From positions 1 to 41,819 of the forward strand of contig DASTKT010000124.1 in NCBI GenBank assembly GCA_035715725.1: DNA of 41,819 nt. Reading direction: 5' to 3'. A model generated the notes under the pieces. That model did no database searches and was not told the origin of the DNA. It was given only the letters and a program-made list of their open reading frames with translations. A program made the translations under genes and the position numbers. Numbering within the stretch: position 1 is the first letter of the stretch; each line of letters opens with the position of its first letter. Source of the stretch: JADGGV01 sp035715725 (GTDB lineage Bacteria; Gemmatimonadota; Gemmatimonadetes; Longimicrobiales; RSA9). This document shows positions 16,875-27,160 of this stretch, one piece after another.

Positions 16875-17223
16875 GCGGCCGGCCTCCGGCGCACCGCGCG
16901 GTGCGCCGGGGACGGCGCTACCCGAGCCGCACCCTCCCGCGCGGCACTCCCGGCAGGCGACGACGTCGCGGCAGCGGCCGGCGCCGCCCACGACCGAACG
17001 CGGCCGCCCCGCGCGCCGCCGCTCCGCTCCGCCCGCGCCCCGTCGAGCCGTCGCCCGCCCGCGTCCTGCCCGGCCGTTCCGCCCCGCGGCGTCGATCGGC
17101 GTAACTGGTTGTGCTGTGGCAGTTTACGCGCTCTGCGGCCCCGATCCTGCAACCCTGTGACGGTGGTCAGCCCCGGAGGGTCCGGGGTCGCGACTCACCA
17201 GCAGGGAAGCGGGGAACGGGACG
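16875..17223. other. 349-bp intergenic stretch before the L,D-transpeptidase
   Basis: Holds the hairpin at 16886-16909, an imperfect inverted repeat (GCGTAACTG at 17099-17107 against CAGTTTACGC at 17120-17129), and a small GC hairpin CCCCGG/CCGGGG at 17171-17187 in what would be the transpeptidase leader. I compared the leader with c-di-AMP riboswitches, which often precede cell-wall genes, and saw no match. No gene seen. Confidence 0.6.
16886..16909 (+). terminator. palindromic hairpin after a tiny ORF
   Basis: A 24-bp perfect palindrome with half-site CCGGCGCACCGC begins 11 bp after the stop of the 43-aa ORF. A hairpin of about ten pairs is possible; no U-tract follows. Confidence 0.5.
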
Positions 17224-17826
17224 ATGAGACGTCGTTTGAGCTTGACGGTCGGAGGCGCGCTGCTGGCACTGGTGACGGCGAGTTCGGCGTGGTACGCGCT
17301 GGAGGGTGCACGGGCGGTGCCGGCCGAGGCGACGAGCGCGGCGGCGGCCGACATCAGGATCGTGGTGGACGTGTCGACGCGGCGGCTGTACGTGAAGCAG
17401 GGTGACGAGACGATCCGCTCGTACGCCGTGGCGGTGGGGAAGGCTCGTTACCCGACGCCGAAGGGTCGCTTCCGGATCTCGCATCTGGTGTGGAACCCGC
17501 GGTGGGACCCGCCGGACGCGGGGTGGGCGCGGCACGAGCGGGCGCAGCGGCCGGGGTGGAACAACAAGATGGGGCGGGTGAAGATGTTCTTCCTGGAGCC
17601 GGACTACTTCATCCACGGGACGCCGTTCGAGGGCTCGCTGGGGGAGGCGCGGTCGCACGGCTGCATCCGGATGGCGAACGGGGATGCGATCGAGCTGGCG
17701 GCGCTGGTGATGAAGCACGGGGGGAGTCCGCGGCCGCGGAGCTGGTTCAGCCGGATCGTGGACCACGTGCGGGAGACGGAGAACGTGTACCTGGAGCGTC
17801 CGGTTCCGGTATTGATCCGGTCGTAA
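17224..17826 (+). CDS. L,D-transpeptidase (YkuD domain), exported
   Basis: A 200-aa periplasmic enzyme of the ErfK/YbiS/YkuD family, which forms 3-3 peptidoglycan crosslinks or attaches proteins to peptidoglycan. A signal peptide or anchor (LSLTVGGALLALVTASSAWY) leads into a YkuD domain: IRIVVDVSTRRLYVKQGD near residue 45, VGKARYPTPKGRF near 75, and the catalytic box with YFIHGTPFEGSLGE followed by SHGCIRM near 144-150, Cys near 147. No LysM or other wall-binding domain is present. The ATG at 17224 follows a GGGGAACGGGA purine stretch. The PEP carboxylase gene begins only 33 bp downstream with no hairpin between, so the two are probably co-transcribed, an odd pairing. Confidence 0.92.
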   Translation: MRRRLSLTVGGALLALVTASSAWYALEGARAVPAEATSAAAADIRIVVDVSTRRLYVKQGDETIRSYAVAVGKARYPTPKGRFRISHLVWNPRWDPPDAGWARHERAQRPGWNNKMGRVKMFFLEPDYFIHGTPFEGSLGEARSHGCIRMANGDAIELAALVMKHGGSPRPRSWFSRIVDHVRETENVYLERPVPVLIRS

Positions 17827-17859
17827 GAGGCGCCGGGCCATAACGAGAGGGGAGGGCCG

Positions 17860-20655
17860 ATGAACCCCGACCACGAGCCCCTCTGGAGGGCCGCCGACCC
17901 GTTCGAGCGGCTGGCGGAGCTGATCGGCGAGCCGCCGGCGGACAAGGAGGCGCCGCTGCGCCGGGACGTGCGCTCGCTGGGGCGGCTGCTGGGGGAGGTG
18001 CTGGTCGAGCAGGAGGGCGGCGTGCTCTACGAGCGGGTGGAGGCGCTGCGGCGGATGATGATCGGGGGGCGGGCGGAGGCGGCGGCGGCGCCGGCGGACT
18101 TCGCGGCGACATCGGAGGAGGTACTGGACGCGGCGCAGCGCATCGTCGCCACGTGCGACGTGCGGCAGGCGCACCGGCTGACGAAGGCGTTCGCGACGTA
18201 CTTCGAGCTGACGAACCTGGCGGAGACGAATCACCGGAAGCGGCGGCGGCGGGCGCGGGAGGTGACGCACGCGCCGCCGCAGGCCGGCTCGTTCCGCGGG
18301 ACGCTGGTGCGGATGCGGGAGGCGGGGATCGACGCGGCGGCGGCGCGGGAGTGGCTGGAGTCGATCCTGGTGGTGCCGGTGTTCACGGCGCATCCGACGG
18401 AGGTCGCGCGGCGCACGGTGCTGTTCAAGCGGCGGCGGATCTCGGCGGAGCTGGAGGCGGTCGACCGGCTGCCGCTTCCGGACGAGGACGCGCTGGCGCG
18501 GCAGCGCTCGATGGCGGCGGAGATCACGGCGCTGTGGGAGAGCGACGAGGTGCGGCGGCGCCAGCCGACGGTGATGGACGAGATCGCGCTCGGGCTCGAC
18601 TACTACCGCACCGTTCTGATCCAGGTACTGCCGGCGCTGTACGAGGAGCTGGCGGACGGCTTCGGCGCGGTGTACGCCGAGGCGCTGGAGGCGCGGGCGC
18701 TGCCGACGGTGGTGCGCTTCGGCTCGTGGATCGGCGGGGACCGGGATGGCAACCCGTTCGTGCGGCCGGAGACGACGCGGCAGGCACTGGAGCAGGCGCG
18801 GCGCACGATCCTCGACGACTACCTGCACGAGCTGGAGCAGCTCGTCGAGCGATTGTCGATGGCGGTGCCGCAGGTGCAGGTCTCGGCGGAGCTGCGGCGC
18901 GCCATCGAGCGGTACGAGGCGGAGCTGCGCTCGCCCGATCCGAGCCCGGCGGAGCGCTCGCCGTACGAGCCGTACCGCCGCTTCGTCTCGCAGCTCTGGC
19001 GGCGCATCCGCGACGCGCGCTCCGAGCCGCGCGGTCCGGACGCCTACCCCGCGGCCGCCGACTTCGCCGCCGACCTCGAGCTGATGCGGGCCTCGCTCGC
19101 GGACGACGGCGGCGAGCGCATCGCGCGGCGGGACGTGGACCCGCTGCTGCGCCGGGTGGCCACGTTCGGCTTTCACCTGCACACGCTCGACATCCGCCAG
19201 CACGCGCGGGTGCACGCGCAGGCGCTCCGCGAGCTGGGCGCGGCCGCCACCCTCGCGTCGGAGGAGGCGGTGCGGCTGCCGCCGCCGCCGTCGCCCGAGA
19301 CGGTGGAGCTGATGGACACGCTGCGCATGGTGGCGCGCCTGAAGGCGACGTACCCGCCGGAGGCGATCCGCAGCTACGTCATCAGCGGCGCCGCGTCGGC
19401 CGCGGACGTGCGGGCGGTGATCCGGCTGGCGGAGCTGGCCGGCGTGGGCGTGCGCGGCGCCGAGGACGGGAGCGATCCGGGGCTCATGCCGGTGCCGCTG
19501 TTCGAGTCCATCGCAGACCTGCGGGCGGCGCCGGCCGTGTGCCGCGAGCTCTGGGGCGCCGACGACTACCGGCCGTACCTCGATTCCTGGGGCCGGCGCC
19601 AGGAGGTCATGCTCGGCTACTCCGACTCGAACAAGGACGGCGGCACGCTCACCAGCACGTGGGAGTTGTGGAAGGCGCACCGCGAGCTGCACGCCGCCGC
19701 GCGGGAGCGCGACGTCCGGCTGGTCCTCTTCCACGGCCGCGGCGGCACGGTCGGCCGCGGCGGCGGCCCGACGCACGGCGCCATCACCGCGCAGCCCGTC
19801 GGCGCGTTCACCGGCGAGCTGAAGCTCACGGAACAGGGCGAGGTGCTGAGCTGGAAGTACGCGGAGCCGGTGCTGGCGGAGTGGTCGCTCGAGCTGATGG
19901 TCGCGGCGGCGCTGGAGGCGCTGGCGCGGCCGGGCGTGACGGACGGTGCGCGGGCGGAGTCGGCCTGGGAGGACGCCATGGAGGCGCTCTCCGCGGAGGC
20001 CTACGCCTTCTACCGCGAGAAGATCGCCGAGAACCCGGACATCGTGCCGTACTTCGAGCAGGCGACGCCGGTGAACGAGTTCGACGTCGCCAGGATCGGC
20101 TCGCGCCCCGCCCGGCGGAAGGCGACGCGGGGGATCGCCGACCTCCGGGCGATCCCGTGGGTCTTCGGCTGGATGCAGTCCCGGCACGGCGTGCCCGGGT
20201 GGTTCGGCGTCGGCTGGGCGCTCGAGCGCTTCGCGGCCCGCTCGCCGGACGGCGAGGCGATGCTGCGGCGCATGTTCGCCGAGCTGCGCATCTTCCAGGA
20301 CCTGCTCTCGAACGTGGAGATCGGCATGGCGAAGGCCGATCTCGGCATCGCCCGGCGCTACGCCTCGCTGGTCGCGGACGCCGGGCTGCGCGAGCGCGTC
20401 TTCACGATGGTCGCGGAGGAGTTCGAGCGCACCCGGCGGATGCTCCTGCGTGTGACCGGCCAGTCCCGCCTGCTCGAGCGCAACCCCGTGCTCGCCCGCT
20501 CGATCCGGCTGCGCAACCCGTACGTCGACCCGATGAGCCTGATCCAGGTCGAGCTGCTGCGGCGGAAGCGGGCGGGGGAGGAGGACGAGGAGCTGGACCG
20601 CGCGCTGGCGGCGACGATCAATGGGATATCGGCGGGGCTCAGGAATACGGGGTGA
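17860..20655 (+). CDS. ppc: phosphoenolpyruvate carboxylase
   Basis: A 931-aa cytoplasmic enzyme that carboxylates PEP with bicarbonate to oxaloacetate, refilling the TCA cycle. All catalytic motifs are present: VFTAHPTEVARR near residue 177, GGDRDGNPFV near 292, GYSDSNKDGG near 588, LFHGRGGTVGRGGGPTH near 623, and LKLTEQGEVLSWKY near 650. The C-terminus LRNTG is the family's conserved end, and length is typical. ATG at 17860 with GAGAGGGGAGG just upstream. Together with the nearby glyoxylate-shunt operon it forms a PEP/oxaloacetate/malate node. It follows the L,D-transpeptidase by 33 bp and ends at a large inverted repeat. Confidence 0.97.
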   Translation: MNPDHEPLWRAADPFERLAELIGEPPADKEAPLRRDVRSLGRLLGEVLVEQEGGVLYERVEALRRMMIGGRAEAAAAPADFAATSEEVLDAAQRIVATCDVRQAHRLTKAFATYFELTNLAETNHRKRRRRAREVTHAPPQAGSFRGTLVRMREAGIDAAAAREWLESILVVPVFTAHPTEVARRTVLFKRRRISAELEAVDRLPLPDEDALARQRSMAAEITALWESDEVRRRQPTVMDEIALGLDYYRTVLIQVLPALYEELADGFGAVYAEALEARALPTVVRFGSWIGGDRDGNPFVRPETTRQALEQARRTILDDYLHELEQLVERLSMAVPQVQVSAELRRAIERYEAELRSPDPSPAERSPYEPYRRFVSQLWRRIRDARSEPRGPDAYPAAADFAADLELMRASLADDGGERIARRDVDPLLRRVATFGFHLHTLDIRQHARVHAQALRELGAAATLASEEAVRLPPPPSPETVELMDTLRMVARLKATYPPEAIRSYVISGAASAADVRAVIRLAELAGVGVRGAEDGSDPGLMPVPLFESIADLRAAPAVCRELWGADDYRPYLDSWGRRQEVMLGYSDSNKDGGTLTSTWELWKAHRELHAAARERDVRLVLFHGRGGTVGRGGGPTHGAITAQPVGAFTGELKLTEQGEVLSWKYAEPVLAEWSLELMVAAALEALARPGVTDGARAESAWEDAMEALSAEAYAFYREKIAENPDIVPYFEQATPVNEFDVARIGSRPARRKATRGIADLRAIPWVFGWMQSRHGVPGWFGVGWALERFAARSPDGEAMLRRMFAELRIFQDLLSNVEIGMAKADLGIARRYASLVADAGLRERVFTMVAEEFERTRRMLLRVTGQSRLLERNPVLARSIRLRNPYVDPMSLIQVELLRRKRAGEEDEELDRALAATINGISAGLRNTG

Positions 20656-20666
20656 GGTTTCCGCAC

Positions 20667-20769
20667 TCCCGCTTGCGCTTGCGCGCCCGCGCCCGGCTGT
20701 TCTTTCCGCTTCGCCGCGATGCCGAGGAACGGATCGGGCGCGCAAGCGGGCGCGCAAGCGCAAGCGGGA
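20667..20769. terminator. 24-bp inverted repeat between convergent genes
   Basis: A perfect 24-bp arm at 20667-20690 (beginning TCCCGCTTGCGCTTGCG) is the reverse complement of 20746-20769, with a 55-bp spacer. It begins 12 bp past the ppc stop and ends 16 bp before the stop of the convergent SnoaL-like gene. A partial extra copy of one arm precedes the second arm (20735-20745). It could terminate both genes or be a REP-like palindrome. Confidence 0.65.
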
Positions 20770-20784
20770 ACTACCCCCGCTTGG

Positions 20785-21177
20785 TCAGACGTCCGTGTTC
20801 CAGATATCCACATGCCACTTCCACCCGCCATCCTCCTGCTTCCAGACGACGGCGTACTTGACCTCGACCTCCGCTCCGCCGGCGAGGGTGAGGGCGGCGC
20901 GGCCGATCTCGAAGGCGCCGTCGCCCAGCGGCTCGAGCTCGAGCGTGGTGAGCTTCACGGCACGGATCCCCATCTGCGCGGCGGCCGCGGCCCAGAACTG
21001 CTCGATCGCGTCGCGGCCGCGCACCATCGGCGCGCCGGGCGGGAGCACCCGCGCCTCGCGCGAGTAGATGCCGCGCGCCGCGCCGGCGGGGTCGCCGGCG
21101 TTGAAGGCGGTCTCGAAGCCGCGGTTCGCCGCGTCGATGCGCTGCTGCAGTGCGTCCAACGCCAGTGTCGGGGTCAT
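20785..21177 (-). CDS. SnoaL/DUF4440-like protein (nuclear transport factor 2 fold)
   Basis: A 130-aa protein of the NTF2-like superfamily, close to the SgcJ/EcaC or DUF4440 group. Typical features: an N-terminal helix with NRGFETAFNAGDPAGAARGI, SREARVLPPGAPMVRGRDAI near residue 40, and a C-terminal strand pair VKYAVVWKQEDGGWKWHVD and IWNT. Members range from small enzymes to ligand-binding proteins, so no reaction is assigned. The ATG at 21177 has GGAGGTG at good distance. It is divergent from the aceB-aceA operon, with an operator-like palindrome between them. Confidence 0.82.
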   Translation of the reverse strand: MTPTLALDALQQRIDAANRGFETAFNAGDPAGAARGIYSREARVLPPGAPMVRGRDAIEQFWAAAAAQMGIRAVKLTTLELEPLGDGAFEIGRAALTLAGGAEVEVKYAVVWKQEDGGWKWHVDIWNTDV

Positions 21178-21227
21178 GCGCCACCTCCGGGAGAGAGTCT
21201 ACCAGGCGGCCGAGCGGGGAAGGAAAG

Positions 21228-21251
21228 GTGATCCGCGCCGGAGCGGATCAC
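21228..21251. promoter_or_regulatory. operator-like inverted repeat upstream of aceB-aceA
   Basis: Perfect 8-bp arms GTGATCCG (21228-21235) and CGGATCAC (21244-21251) are separated by 8 bp. The repeat lies in the divergent region between the SnoaL-like gene (51 bp from its start) and aceB (138 bp upstream of its ATG), so one regulator could serve both. No regulator gene is adjacent. Confidence 0.5.
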
Positions 21252-21388
21252 AAGGCGCGTGTGGACGGTGCGTGCTCCCGATCGCGGGCGTGAACCTTGC
21301 ACGTCCCGTCCCGCCGCCGGCCACGGAGCGGCGGCCGCGGCCGTCCCCGCGCCGCGAGATCGGGCCACCTCCTACACGATCGGTCGAA

Positions 21389-22984
<1,596 letters not shown>

Positions 22985-23000
22985 CGTTCGAGGAGGCGAC

Positions 23001-24284
<1,284 letters not shown>

Positions 24285-24338
24285 CGGCGCGGCGCGGGGC
24301 CGGAGGTCCGAGCCCGAGCCCGACGGCTCCGGAGCCCG

Positions 24339-24359
24339 CCGCGAGCCCGGGCCTCGCGG
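24339..24359 (+). terminator. GC hairpin after aceA
   Basis: CCGCGAG (24339-24345) and CTCGCGG (24353-24359) form a perfect 7-bp stem with a 7-nt loop, about 55 bp after the aceA stop. There is no U-tract. Confidence 0.42.
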
Positions 24360-24494
24360 GCACGGGACGCGCCGCCGCTTCGTGAGCGCCCGCCACCCCG
24401 CGGGCGCGAAAGTTACGACATCGACTCCCGGCGGCCGGCGCTCCGCCGGCCGCCCGACGCGCCCGCCGCGCGCAGGCAGCACCGGAGTCGCCTC

Positions 24495-25490
24495 ATGAGC
24501 GCCCTCCTCCGTCACCCGTTCCTCCCGCCGCTCCACCGGATCCTTCGCCCGCTCGTCGTGGGCGGCCTCATGGCCGTTGCTGCGGGAGGACTGCCCGCTC
24601 AGCGCATGGTGGCGACGTCGCGTTCCGCGGTCACCGCCTCGATCACGCCCGACGGCCGGCTCGTGCTGAGCTGGGCCGGTCTGGGGTTCCCGGCGCCGGC
24701 CGCGTTCCGCATCCTGCGCGCGGTCGGTGCGGGGGACTATGCGGTCGTGGGCGAGGTGGACGGCGGGGAGGACAGCTTCACGCAGCCGATCGGCGGGCTC
24801 GCCGAGCCGCTGCTGTACCAGGTCGTGGCGGTCTACGAGGATCGGCCGGGCCAGCTCGTGGGGCTGGCGGTGGTCGATCCCGCGGGGGCGCGGGGCGGCG
24901 CGGCGGACGGCACGATCGGCGCCGCGCCCGGCGTCGCCGCGCCGAGTGCGCGGGTCCTCTCGCCCGACGCGGTCCTCCTGACGTGGAGGCCGCAGCGCGC
25001 CGCGGCGGGCTTCCGCATCCTGCGCTCGCTGAACGGCGGGACCGTCGAGACGATCGCCGAGCTGCCGCGCGGCGCCGCGCGCTACACGGACTCGATCCCC
25101 GGGCTGCTCGCGCGCGTGCCGCGCTACCAGATCGAATGGATCGACGCCGGCGGGCTCACGTCGCAGCCGATCGGCTTCAACGATGTCGCTCGGCCGGCGC
25201 TGGCGGGGCTGGCGCGTCCGCGCGCGACGGTCCTGGGCGCCGACTCCGTCCGCCTCACCTGGATGCCCGGCCCGCTCGCCGTGGGGTTCCGCGTCCTGCG
25301 GACGTTCCCGGGCGAGGCGTTCCAGGAGATCGCCCGCCTGCCGGCGGGCTCCGGCCAGCTCGTCGACCGCGCGCCGGGGCTGCTGGCGAGGGTGCCGCGC
25401 TACGAGATCGTCTGGACCGACGCGAACGGGCTCGACTCGGTGCCGTACGACTTCAGCGCGGCGGCGAGGCCGGGGGAGAGGCGGCCGTAG
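24495..25490 (+). CDS. secreted protein with three fibronectin-III-like repeats
   Basis: A 331-aa exported protein. The leader ILRPLVVGGLMAVAAGGLPA is a signal peptide. The mature part has three roughly 90-residue repeats, each with a Trp-containing strand and an F-R-[IV]-L-R core: SWAGLGFPAPAAFRILRAV near 55, TWRPQRAAAGFRILRSL near 165, and TWMPGPLAVGFRVLRTF near 255. Repeats two and three share LLARVPRYQIEWIDAGG and LLARVPRYEIVWTDANG. The pattern suits an FN3-like beta sandwich used for adhesion or as a spacer; no enzymatic motif is seen. ATG at 24495 with GGAG upstream. It is separated from aceA by 210 bp and a hairpin, so it is probably independent. Function unknown. Confidence 0.7.
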   Translation: MSALLRHPFLPPLHRILRPLVVGGLMAVAAGGLPAQRMVATSRSAVTASITPDGRLVLSWAGLGFPAPAAFRILRAVGAGDYAVVGEVDGGEDSFTQPIGGLAEPLLYQVVAVYEDRPGQLVGLAVVDPAGARGGAADGTIGAAPGVAAPSARVLSPDAVLLTWRPQRAAAGFRILRSLNGGTVETIAELPRGAARYTDSIPGLLARVPRYQIEWIDAGGLTSQPIGFNDVARPALAGLARPRATVLGADSVRLTWMPGPLAVGFRVLRTFPGEAFQEIARLPAGSGQLVDRAPGLLARVPRYEIVWTDANGLDSVPYDFSAAARPGERRP

Positions 25491-25517
25491 GCTTTGAATC
25501 GGCGGACGGGAACGGAC

Positions 25518-25909
25518 GGGAACGGATTTTTTCACCGCAGAGGCGCAGAGTACACGGAGAACGGCCTGAGCCGGCGGGGAGCAGTCTTCGCGGGCGAACG
25601 CACCACCTCTTGGAGTCTGGATCCGGGCTACGCCGGCTTCGACGTGGAATCAGGGATCATGAGTCGGACCGGTGAGCCGCGAATCCCCGGTCCGGCCACC
25701 GCACCGGTGACCCGCATCACACCGGTCCACCTCGAAGAAACGAGTTGGACCGGTGAGCCTCGTTCCACCAGTCCAACTCGAAGGATGAACTCGCCCCGGT
25801 ACCCCGCGTACCACCGGTCCAACTCAAGAAGGATGCTTCGGCGCCGACGAAGCCGCGCCGCCCGGCTCCGTCGCCGTTCTCCGTGTACTCTGCGCCTCTG
25901 CGGTGAAAA
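25518..25909. repeat. MITE-like element with 37-bp perfect terminal inverted repeats
   Basis: The arm at 25529-25565 (core CACCGCAGAGGCGCAGAG) is the exact reverse complement of 25873-25909; 307 bp lie between. The left arm is preceded by GGGAACGGA, shared with the copy at 36799. No transposase frame is inside, and no target duplication is evident. The left third (around 25590-25630) loosely resembles the copies at 36799-36982 and 41400-41594. The element could be non-autonomous, or could be two opposed copies of a shorter repeat. Confidence 0.72.
25666..25835. repeat. cluster of short repeats inside the element
   Basis: GGACCGGTGAGCC occurs at 25666-25678 and, exactly 80 bp later, at 25746-25758. 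Variants of CCACCGGTCCAACTC occur at 25719-25733, 25765-25779 and 25811-25825. ACCGGTCCA (25720-25728) and TGGACCGGT (25745-25753) form a hairpin. The pattern suggests repeated short units with alternating orientation. Confidence 0.6.
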
Positions 25910-25961
25910 GGCTCGCTCGCAGGCCGACGCCGATGCGCCGGGGTGCGGCGCCCTTCGACAT

Positions 25962-25989
25962 GTGCTCCGTGCGCTCCCCGTGAAAAAAG
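25962..25989. repeat. degenerate copy of the repeat-end motif
   Basis: The stretch CTCCGTGCGCTCCCCGTGAA, followed by a run of A, resembles the end of the larger element, where CTCCGTG is followed by GCGGTGAAAA. It is probably a decayed fragment of the same family. Confidence 0.35.
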
Positions 25990-26095
25990 AACCCCCGCCT
26001 CACCCAGCCGGGGGGACCGAGCTGGATGAGACGGGGAGGGGCCGCCGCGTCACCCTCGGATGGGCATCCGGCGACGGGCGGCTTTGTCCGTCGGG

Positions 26096-26959
26096 CTATC
26101 TCCGGCGCAGCAGCACCAGATCCGCCCGGCCGTCCCGATTGCTGTCGATCAGCTCCGCCAGCGCCTGCGTCCCGGCGCTCACCAGCAGCGCCGGCGCGCC
26201 GCTCTCGGTCCGGAACCAGCGCCCGCTCAGCGGAGTGTCGTAGCCGTAGTCGCGCCGCCGGGCATCGAGCCGGCCGTAGATCATCGAGCCGACGATGTCG
26301 GACAGCCCGACCCTGCCGACCGAGCCGCTCGTACGCCCGTTGCGCAGGTACGCATCGCCCCAGTAGACCCGGTCCCAGCGGCTCCCGCCCCCCAGGCCGA
26401 AGCCCTTCTGGATGCACCACGCGCGGCCATGGACCGGGTGCCCCGCACCCGTGCGGCAGAACTTCGGACCGCCCTTCCCCTGGCGGACGTACGTGTCGTA
26501 CGCGGTGCGGCGGACGTAGCGATCGCGGTCCCGGTCGTAGACGCGGCGGTCGTAGTAGCGGCGGTCGTAGTAGCGGTCGCGATCGTAGCGGCGGTCGCGA
26601 TCGTAGCGGCGGTCGCGGTCGTAGTCGCGGCGCGGGTAGACGCGGTGCCGCTCGTAGGTGCGGCGGTCGTACGTCCGCGTCTGCGGCACGCCCATGCGGC
26701 GGCGCACGACGTCGCTCATCCCCGTGCGTTGGGTGCCGCGCGTCGAGTAGCGCACGTCGGCCACGCGGCGCTGCGGCACGACGGTCACCACCGAGCGGCG
26801 GACGGCCGGAGCGCGGTCGTGCACCTTCGCCGCGTGACCACGGCCGTGCTCCCCGCCATGCCCGCGGCCGCCGTGGCCCTTCTGCGCCGTGGCCGGCGTC
26901 GCCATCCCGACGGTGGCCGCCAGCCCGATGGCCAGCGCGAGCGTGCTCGTACGACCCAT
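26096..26959 (-). CDS. secreted basic protein with Tyr-Asp-Arg repeats
   Basis: A 287-aa exported protein of no recognised family. MGRTSTLALAIGLAATVGMA followed by TPATAQ is a signal peptide. A His/Gly-rich segment (GHGGRGHGGEHGRGH, near 28-42) may bind metal. Residues about 108-147 are tandem Y-D-R-D-R units encoded by near-identical 18-bp repeats (plus-strand 26530-26635). A conserved-looking patch with two Cys follows (FCRTGAGHPVHGRAWCIQKG). The C-terminus has DSNRDGRADL, an EF-hand or thrombospondin-3-like calcium loop. The ATG at 26959 has AGGAGGAG upstream. A cell-envelope or extracellular role is inferred from the leader and composition. Confidence 0.72.
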   Translation of the reverse strand: MGRTSTLALAIGLAATVGMATPATAQKGHGGRGHGGEHGRGHAAKVHDRAPAVRRSVVTVVPQRRVADVRYSTRGTQRTGMSDVVRRRMGVPQTRTYDRRTYERHRVYPRRDYDRDRRYDRDRRYDRDRYYDRRYYDRRVYDRDRDRYVRRTAYDTYVRQGKGGPKFCRTGAGHPVHGRAWCIQKGFGLGGGSRWDRVYWGDAYLRNGRTSGSVGRVGLSDIVGSMIYGRLDARRRDYGYDTPLSGRWFRTESGAPALLVSAGTQALAELIDSNRDGRADLVLLRRR

Positions 26960-27160
26960 CCATCTCCTCCTGCTGCTAGGGACTCCTCCTCCTACACGAA
27001 CCAGTGTCCGAAAGGTCACATTCCGCCACCGGCCCCTCGGCGGAGTGGTCGTAACTCGTGAATCTGCATCGTGTTCCTGCAAGACACGGGCTACGGGATC
27101 ACCGGAGCGGGCGGGCGGATAGTCGGGAGGGCGGGCGGGCCGGCGGAGGGTGCGGGAGGC

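Larger units (their letters stand above)
25491..26095. other. 605-bp intergenic stretch filled by a repeat element
   Basis: No credible gene. Most of it is the element at 25518-25909; a further partial motif lies at 25962-25989. The remainder (25990-26095) is GC-rich without a recognised signal. Confidence 0.7.

Noticed and set aside
17130..17223. Possible c-di-AMP riboswitch ahead of the L,D-transpeptidase
   Set aside because: Only a small GC hairpin is visible; the conserved core of the ydaO-type riboswitch was not found.
17167..20763. A 1198-aa minus-strand open frame over ppc and the L,D-transpeptidase
   Set aside because: Arg/His/Pro/Leu-rich shadow frame opposite two enzymes with complete catalytic motifs.
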